Shown piece after piece: positions 59,598 to 64,000 of a stretch of DNA of 64,000 nt. Each line of letters starts with the position of its first letter. Position 1 is the stretch's first letter. The position numbers and the translations under genes were made by a program. Origin of the DNA: Lachnospiraceae bacterium (GTDB lineage Bacteria > Bacillota > Clostridia > Lachnospirales > Lachnospiraceae); assembly GCA_017552985.1 (NCBI GenBank), contig JAFZNO010000081.1, positions 92,795-156,794 of the forward strand, written 5' to 3'. Under the pieces are notes generated by a model. It did not search any database. It had not been told where the DNA came from and worked only from the letters and a program-made list of their open reading frames with translations.

Positions 59598-61826
59598 TCA
59601 AAGAAAGTTCATGGGATCAAAGTCAAATTGCACGTTTTCCTGCGTGATCCGTTCCTCGGAGAGATAATTCTCAAGCTGGTCTTTGATCTCAACCAGTTTT
59701 CGGTAATCCTCCGCCTTAAAATACAGCACAAATCTGTAAACGTCGTTGATCCTCCCAATGGTTGCCGCACTCGGTCCCAACATCTGGATTTTTTGCCCTT
59801 TGGCGTATTCCCGCACCTTTCCGGCCATGTAGGACGCAAGCCTCTCCCCTGCCCGCTCGTCAGGTGAGAATATCTGCACTGCCAGCAGATGATGGACCGG
59901 AGGATAACCTCCCAGTTCCCTGTATAGGATTTCTTCCTGATAAAAACTCTCATAATCCTGCGCCGCCGCGGCAAGGACCGCATAATGATCCGGCTGATAA
60001 GTTTGGATCACGGCGACTCCAGGCTTGTCTCCCCTGCCCGCACGCCCCACGGCCTGCGTGAGAAGCTGAAACGTTCTTTCGCCTGAACGATAGTCCGAAA
60101 TACCAAGGGACAAGTCCGCTGCAAGAACGCCCACAAGCGTTACGTTAGGGAAATCATGCCCTTTCACGATCATCTGCGTTCCGATCAGAACGTCTGCCTC
60201 CTGATTCGCAAACGCACTTAGGATCGTCTCATAACTGTCCTTGGTTCCCGTCGTGTCGCGATCCATGCGAAGCGTCCGCACCCCCGGGAATAATTCTTTC
60301 AGCTTTTCTTCGATCTGTTCCGTTCCCGCCTTGAAGCCCAGCACGTATTTTGAACCGCAGGAGGGGCAAACGGCCGGCTTTGGAATCCCGTATCCGCAAT
60401 AGTGACAGATCAGCTTATTCCCGCCATGCTCCGAGAGCGAAACGTCGCAATGCGGACATTTGATGACCAAACCGCAGCTCCTGCAGGACACAAATCCGGC
60501 ATAGCCACGGCGATTCAAAAACAGCATGGCCTGCTCGCCCTTAGAAAGTCTGTCTGCCAATAATTCCTGAAGTTTTCTGCTGAAGATCGAACGATTTCCG
60601 GCCCGCAGTTCCTCCCGAAGGTCCACGATGCCAACTTCGGGAAGCGATCCTCCCGTCAACCTGTCCTTAAGGCGGAACAAGCCATATTCTCCCTGTAATG
60701 CCCGGTAATATGCCTCCACGGAAGGCGTTGCGCTGCCCAATACAAGACTTGCGCCCGCAAGCTCCGCCAGCTTTTCTGCCGTCTCCCTGGCATGATATTT
60801 GGGCGTGCCTTCACTCTTATAGCTCGCCTCATGTTCCTCATCCATAATGATGAGCCCCAAATTCGGAAACGGCGTAAAAAGCGCCGACCTCGGACCGATG
60901 ATGACGTCGATCTCACCTGCCTTGGCGCGCTCGCACTGATCAAATTTTTCTCCCGGAGACAACATGGAATTCATGACGCTCACGCGATTTCCAAAGCGTC
61001 TGTAAAAACGAAGAAGCGTCTGGTAAGTCAAAGCAATTTCCGGGATCAGCATGATAACCTGTCTTCCCCTTTTTACCATCCCCTCCACAAGTCGGACGTA
61101 AACCTCCGTCTTTCCACTTCCGGTAATGCCATGGATCAAATAGGTCTTGTGAATGCCTTCGTCAAAATCCTCCAACACGTCGTGAATGATCCTGCCCTGA
61201 TCCGCACTCAGGATTTTCTTTTCTTCCTCCTCGGCGCGAACCTTCACGGGATCGCGAAAAGAAGTGGTACTGTCGATCTTAAGCGCCCCCAGGCGTTCCA
61301 GCGAACCAATGGCCTGAGCGCTGACTCCAAGCTTTGAAGTCACCCATTCGTAAGGGATTGTCTCTTCCTCGAGAAGTGCCTCCAGAAGCCGGGCCTTTGC
61401 CACCTGATGCTTTCTTTGGCTCTCCCCCAACATGGAGATCAATTCCTCGCTCGTCGCCTTTCTTACAATGGTCCGTCTTTCCAGCTTTTTTACGGATTTC
61501 CGCATGGGAAGCACGGTTTTTAAGGCCTGAATCATAGTTGATCCGTAATTCTCCTTGATCCAGGCCGCCAATGCAACGCTCCGTCCCTCGTCACCGGCAT
61601 CATTTTGGACGATTTCTGCAATTTCCTTGATCTTGGAGGGATCGATCTTGCATTTGTCCCCAAGACCAACGCAATAGCCCTTGATCAACCGGTTCCCCGC
61701 ACCAAACGGGATCATGACGCAGCTTCCGAGACAAAGGGAATCCTGAAGTCTTTCCGGGACCTTGTACTGAAAGCTCTTATCCAGTTTTTCATGAACGATG
61801 TTAACTATGACGTCTGCATATAGCAT
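59598..61826 (-). CDS. priA: Primosomal protein N' (replication restart helicase)
   Basis: A 742-residue 3'-5' DNA helicase that restarts stalled forks. Walker A GITGSGKTEVY, the DEEH box in IMDEEHEASYKSE and the zinc-binding Cys pairs (CRSCG, CPHCD, CHYCG, CPSCG) are seen. GTQMIVKGHDFPNVTLVGVL and QAVGRAGRGDKPG are helicase motifs V and VI. The N-terminal VIVNIVHEKLDKSFQYKVPE domain binds the 3' end. It overlaps the murE 3' end by 22 bp. Confidence 0.96.
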   Translation of the reverse strand: MLYADVIVNIVHEKLDKSFQYKVPERLQDSLCLGSCVMIPFGAGNRLIKGYCVGLGDKCKIDPSKIKEIAEIVQNDAGDEGRSVALAAWIKENYGSTMIQALKTVLPMRKSVKKLERRTIVRKATSEELISMLGESQRKHQVAKARLLEALLEEETIPYEWVTSKLGVSAQAIGSLERLGALKIDSTTSFRDPVKVRAEEEEKKILSADQGRIIHDVLEDFDEGIHKTYLIHGITGSGKTEVYVRLVEGMVKRGRQVIMLIPEIALTYQTLLRFYRRFGNRVSVMNSMLSPGEKFDQCERAKAGEIDVIIGPRSALFTPFPNLGLIIMDEEHEASYKSEGTPKYHARETAEKLAELAGASLVLGSATPSVEAYYRALQGEYGLFRLKDRLTGGSLPEVGIVDLREELRAGNRSIFSRKLQELLADRLSKGEQAMLFLNRRGYAGFVSCRSCGLVIKCPHCDVSLSEHGGNKLICHYCGYGIPKPAVCPSCGSKYVLGFKAGTEQIEEKLKELFPGVRTLRMDRDTTGTKDSYETILSAFANQEADVLIGTQMIVKGHDFPNVTLVGVLAADLSLGISDYRSGERTFQLLTQAVGRAGRGDKPGVAVIQTYQPDHYAVLAAAAQDYESFYQEEILYRELGGYPPVHHLLAVQIFSPDERAGERLASYMAGKVREYAKGQKIQMLGPSAATIGRINDVYRFVLYFKAEDYRKLVEIKDQLENYLSEERITQENVQFDFDPMNFL

Positions 61827-63361
61827 ATTTTATCTACAATCTCCCGTATAATGTCTCTTTCGTCCAAGGGATACGTCTTTCCCTTAATTTCCTGATACGT
61901 TTCGTGCCCCTTTCCCGCAAGCACGATCAAATCTCCGTCTTTCGCCATGGAAAGCGCCTGTCGTATGGCCTCACGCCGTCCCGGGATCATTACGTAGCTT
62001 CCCTGAACCTCCCTGATGCCCTCCGCGATCTGCTCCCGGATCGTCGCGGCGTCCTCGCTCCTCGGATTATCATCCGTCACAATGGTAAGATCCGCCTTTT
62101 CTCCGCTGATGCGTCCCATAAGTCTTCGCCTCATGACGGGTCGGTCACCCCCGCATCCGAACAGGCAGATCAGGCGCCCCGGATGGTAGGCCCGCAAGGT
62201 TTCCAGCAGGCTGGAAAGCGCCATGGGATTATGCGCGTAATCGATCAAAACAACGTAGCCGTCCTTCTCAAGAACCGTTTCGATCCGTCCCTTCACCCTG
62301 GCTGCCGCGAGGGACCTTTGCATGTCGGATTCCCTTACGTGAAAATGCTTACAAAGATAAATGGCGGCGAGGGCGTTATAAACGCTAAAGCTTCCCGGCA
62401 TGGGAATCCTTGCCTCAAATTCCATAAGGCCCGCCGTCTGGAAACGTACGCCTAATTTCCCGTCAAAACGCTCCAGCGTTACGTTCCGGGCCCGAAGCTC
62501 ATTTTCCTCATTAAGGCCATAGGTCTCGATCTTGCAGGTACAGCCCTCCGTGATCCTCTGCGCATATGGATCATCTCCGTTGACGATTCCAATCCTGCAT
62601 TGTCTAAAAAGCTCACGCTTACATTCCAGGTATTCCTCAAAATCACGATGCTCGCCCGGTCCCACGTGGTCTGGTGACAGATTGGTAAAAACCCCGTAAT
62701 CAAACAAGATCCCGTCCGTCCGGCTTTGCTTGATTGCCTGGGAGGAAACCTCCATCACGACGGTATCCGCCCCTTCTTCAACCATCTGCCGGAAGTAATC
62801 ATGAAGTAACGTCGCGTCCGGCGTAGTGTTTCCGGCAACCAGATGCCTCCGTCCTATGATCACTTCATTGGTTCCGATCAAGCCGACCCTGCGACCTGCA
62901 TTTTCCAATATGGACTTGATCAGGTACGTGGTCGTCGTCTTTCCTTTGGTGCCCGTAACGCCAATTGTGACAAGCTTCCCGGACGGGTGCCCGTTCCACG
63001 CGTCGCTTGCACGTGCCAATGCCTTTCGCACGTTTCTAACGCAAACGACCGCCACGTTCTCTCCTGCATTTGCCAGAAGCATTTGCAGCCTGTCGTCATG
63101 CATCCCCGGCTCCGGGTCAGGCATGGTCCCCGTCCTCCCCGGAGTAACGTCCGACTCAATTCCCGCGATCAATGCCACGGCGCCGCGTTCCACGGCTTCC
63201 TTGGCATAATCCGCCCCGTCCCGAGCCATTCCTCTGATGCAAAAAAATACCGTTCCGGGTGCTACCTTCCCGGAATCCGCAGTGATCCCCTTTACTTCCC
63301 GGTCTTCATCTCCCCGTAAAAACAAGGCATCTGATCCCGTCAACAGTTCCCTTAAGGTCAC
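61805..63361 (-). CDS. murE: UDP-N-acetylmuramoyl-tripeptide synthetase
   Basis: Adds the third residue of the peptidoglycan stem. The ATP loop is GVTGTKGKTTTTYLI and the acceptor-binding motif is DNPRSE, which in MurE indicates meso-diaminopimelate instead of lysine. GTP-type start: I chose GTG 63361 because GGAGG lies seven bases upstream, giving 518 residues; ATG 63406 adds 15 residues without a better site. MurE proteins usually have about 485-500. It heads the housekeeping operon, unusual compared with its normal division-cluster place. Confidence 0.93.
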   Translation of the reverse strand: MTLRELLTGSDALFLRGDEDREVKGITADSGKVAPGTVFFCIRGMARDGADYAKEAVERGAVALIAGIESDVTPGRTGTMPDPEPGMHDDRLQMLLANAGENVAVVCVRNVRKALARASDAWNGHPSGKLVTIGVTGTKGKTTTTYLIKSILENAGRRVGLIGTNEVIIGRRHLVAGNTTPDATLLHDYFRQMVEEGADTVVMEVSSQAIKQSRTDGILFDYGVFTNLSPDHVGPGEHRDFEEYLECKRELFRQCRIGIVNGDDPYAQRITEGCTCKIETYGLNEENELRARNVTLERFDGKLGVRFQTAGLMEFEARIPMPGSFSVYNALAAIYLCKHFHVRESDMQRSLAAARVKGRIETVLEKDGYVVLIDYAHNPMALSSLLETLRAYHPGRLICLFGCGGDRPVMRRRLMGRISGEKADLTIVTDDNPRSEDAATIREQIAEGIREVQGSYVMIPGRREAIRQALSMAKDGDLIVLAGKGHETYQEIKGKTYPLDERDIIREIVDKICYMQTS

Positions 63362-63447
63362 TGACTGCCCTCCTATCACTTTACCATAGGAATTCCTTCC
63401 ATTCAAGGAAAGAATTCTTAAGGATTCCTATATATTAATATATGCAG

Positions 63448-63484
63448 AAAAAGCGGAAGAGCCACACTAACGTGCGGCTCTTCC
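63448..63484 (-). terminator. Terminator-like hairpin upstream of murE
   Basis: GGAAGAGCC (63455-63463) pairs with GGCTCTTCC (63476-63484) and inner CAC/GTG pairs extend the stem. On the minus strand CGCTTTTTC follows, as in intrinsic terminators. There is no coding gene directly before it on that strand, so it may end a short untranslated RNA or act as attenuator for murE. Confidence 0.65.
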
Positions 63485-63503
63485 ACTTTCTTATGAGGGG
63501 GGG

Positions 63504-63526
63504 AGATAGTTAACTAGTAACTATCT
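63504..63526. repeat. Perfect inverted repeat of 9-base arms
   Basis: AGATAGTTA, centre ACTAG, TAACTATCT. It lies 20 bp from the terminator-like hairpin, so it may be an operator or a second hairpin of a leader RNA. Confidence 0.7.
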
Positions 63527-63580
63527 AAATACATTGTATCCGAGAATTGTGTTCGTTTTGTGTTTAAAAGATTAAAAAAG

Positions 63581-63594
63581 TGTAATCGTTTACG
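63581..63594 (+). promoter_or_regulatory. cre-like site (catabolite control)
   Basis: TGTAATCGTTTACG fits the core of the cre consensus TGNAANCGNWNNC. CcpA binding is only inferred and the core is short. Confidence 0.3.
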
Positions 63595-63667
63595 TTATAT
63601 TCTAAAATTTTAGTAAAACGACCATCTTCGCTTTCCAGAATTGGCTTCTCCTATCCTCCTGAAGCAA

Positions 63668-63696
63668 CAAAAAAGAGCAAACACATCGTTTGCTCT
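63668..63696 (-). terminator. Terminator after tRNA-Leu
   Basis: AGAGCAAAC (63674-63682) pairs with GTTTGCTCT (63688-63696). On the minus strand TTTTTTGTTG follows. It lies 12 bp after the tRNA 3' end. Confidence 0.88.
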
Positions 63697-63707
63697 CTTA
63701 TCATTCG

Positions 63708-63791
63708 TGCAGAAAGAGGGACTTGAACCCTCATGGTGTTGCCACCACACGGACCTGAACCGTGCGCGTCTGCCAATTCCGCCATTCCTGC
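63708..63791 (-). tRNA. tRNA-Leu (anticodon CAG)
   Basis: The minus strand from 63791 starts GCAGGAATGGCGGAATTGGC and ends CCCTCTTTCTGCA. The acceptor stem GCAGGAA/TTTCTGC pairs with one G-U. The anticodon loop TTCAGGT lies between ACGG and CCGT, which reads CAG. The long variable arm (GTGGTGGCAACACCAT) is typical for leucine, and GGTTCAAGTCC is the T loop. The CCA end is not encoded. Confidence 0.96.
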
Positions 63792-63802
63792 GAACAAAAT
63801 GT

Positions 63803-63831
63803 ATTATATCTTGTTCAGGTACAAAAGTCAA
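63803..63831 (-). promoter_or_regulatory. Promoter of tRNA-Leu
   Basis: Minus strand TTGACT (63831-63826), 17-base spacer, TATAAT (63808-63803), 11 bp before the mature tRNA 5' end. Confidence 0.88.
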
Positions 63832-63889
63832 TACTTTTTTTGATAAAAATGTTTATACATATAAACCATTTGCGATAATGTCCTATTAA

Positions 63890-64000
63890 ACCACAAGGGA
63901 AAATGTCCCAATTGATGGTATAATGTTCCCATCAGCCAAGGATGGGAGGGATCAGTATCAGAAAGGTTGAAACGACAATGAATGAACAGTTTAAGTACGA
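63890..64000 (+). mobile_element. Possible end of an insertion sequence with partial transposase start
   Basis: The inverted repeat GGGAAAAT...ATGTTCCC (about 63899-63930) precedes an extended -10 box (TGGTATAAT, 63916-63924) and a start codon ATG at 63978, reading MNEQFKY before the window ends. The start and the leader resemble ISNCY-type transposase genes of Clostridia as I recall them. The right end is not visible. Confidence 0.35.
63978..64000 (+). CDS. 5' fragment of an open reading frame, possible transposase
   Basis: Only seven full codons are visible (MNEQFKY). A weak AAAGG lies upstream. A transposase is suggested by the flanking inverted repeat, not proven. Confidence 0.4.

Larger units (their letters stand above)
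63407..63660. other. Intergenic stretch upstream of murE
   Basis: No gene seen. It contains a palindromic TATATTAATATA near 63430, the hairpin at 63455-63484, an inverted repeat at 63504-63526 and a cre-like site at 63581-63594. No clear murE promoter can be assigned with confidence. A TACAAT box on the minus strand at about 63538-63533 is one candidate, with a poor -35 box. Confidence 0.6.

Noticed and set aside
63350-63390. TTGAAT-17-TAAAGT as murE promoter
   Set aside because: The implied start of transcription would fall on or inside the ribosome binding site of murE.

Overview
The window looks like a chromosomal piece of a Gram-positive anaerobe of the class Clostridia, most likely a gut or rumen Lachnospiraceae. 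The signs are strong AGGAGG-type ribosome binding sites, a FeoA-FeoA-FeoB locus, anaerobic (cbi-type) cobalamin synthesis, a PASTA-domain Ser/Thr kinase with its PP2C phosphatase, a MurE with the DNPR motif of meso-diaminopimelate ligases, and plant-fibre genes (GH10 xylanase, feruloyl/acetyl-esterase-like hydrolase, beta-helix protein). The assignment is inferred from gene content; no rRNA is present. Almost everything is read from the minus strand, so genes are transcribed from high to low coordinates.

Right to left. 63.9-64.0 kb: a plus-strand gene start, possibly the end of an insertion sequence, cut by the window. 63.4-63.8 kb: tRNA-Leu(CAG) with its own promoter and terminator, then an untranslated stretch with a hairpin. 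49.0-63.4 kb: a housekeeping operon murE-priA-def-fmt-rsmB-rlmN-prpC-prkC-rsgA, ending with xpaC and telA and a clear terminator. 45.7-48.9 kb: a two-gene fibre-degradation unit. Its xylanase is fused in frame to a pyridoxamine-phosphate-oxidase-like domain whose old ribosome binding site is still visible. 43.8-45.7 kb: the only complete plus-strand gene, an HD-GYP-like protein with a consensus promoter and a bidirectional terminator. 41.8-43.6 kb: a secreted beta-helix protein.

5.8-41.7 kb: a continuous minus-strand run of about 35 genes behind one promoter, a cobalamin riboswitch and an intrinsic terminator. It starts with an extracytoplasmic lipoprotein form of cobaltochelatase CbiK, then a BtuF-BtuC-BtuD-type corrinoid importer, then lower-ligand and nucleotide-loop genes (cobQ/cbiP, cobT, cobU, cobS, a cobU-like paralogue, cobC, cbiB, cobD) and corrin-ring genes (cbiC, cbiD, cbiF, cbiG, cbiH, a cbiJ-cbiE-cbiT fusion, cbiA). 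Several genes with no known B12 role are interleaved: two lipoproteins (one frameshifted), a MIF-like protein, a C69 dipeptidase, an MGMT fusion, a Nudix-HD fusion, a lactate/malate-type dehydrogenase, a DUF4832 protein and a serine hydrolase. cbiL, the uroporphyrinogen methyltransferase and the corrinoid adenosyltransferase are not in the window.

3.1-5.8 kb: a small unit of a hypothetical protein, an acyltransferase-3 membrane protein and a GT2 glycosyltransferase, with its own promoter and terminator. 1-3.0 kb: the ferrous iron uptake operon feoA-feoA-feoB (feoB runs off the left edge), behind a consensus promoter overlapped by a palindrome that looks like a metal-repressor operator. I see no CRISPR array, no prophage and no rRNA genes.
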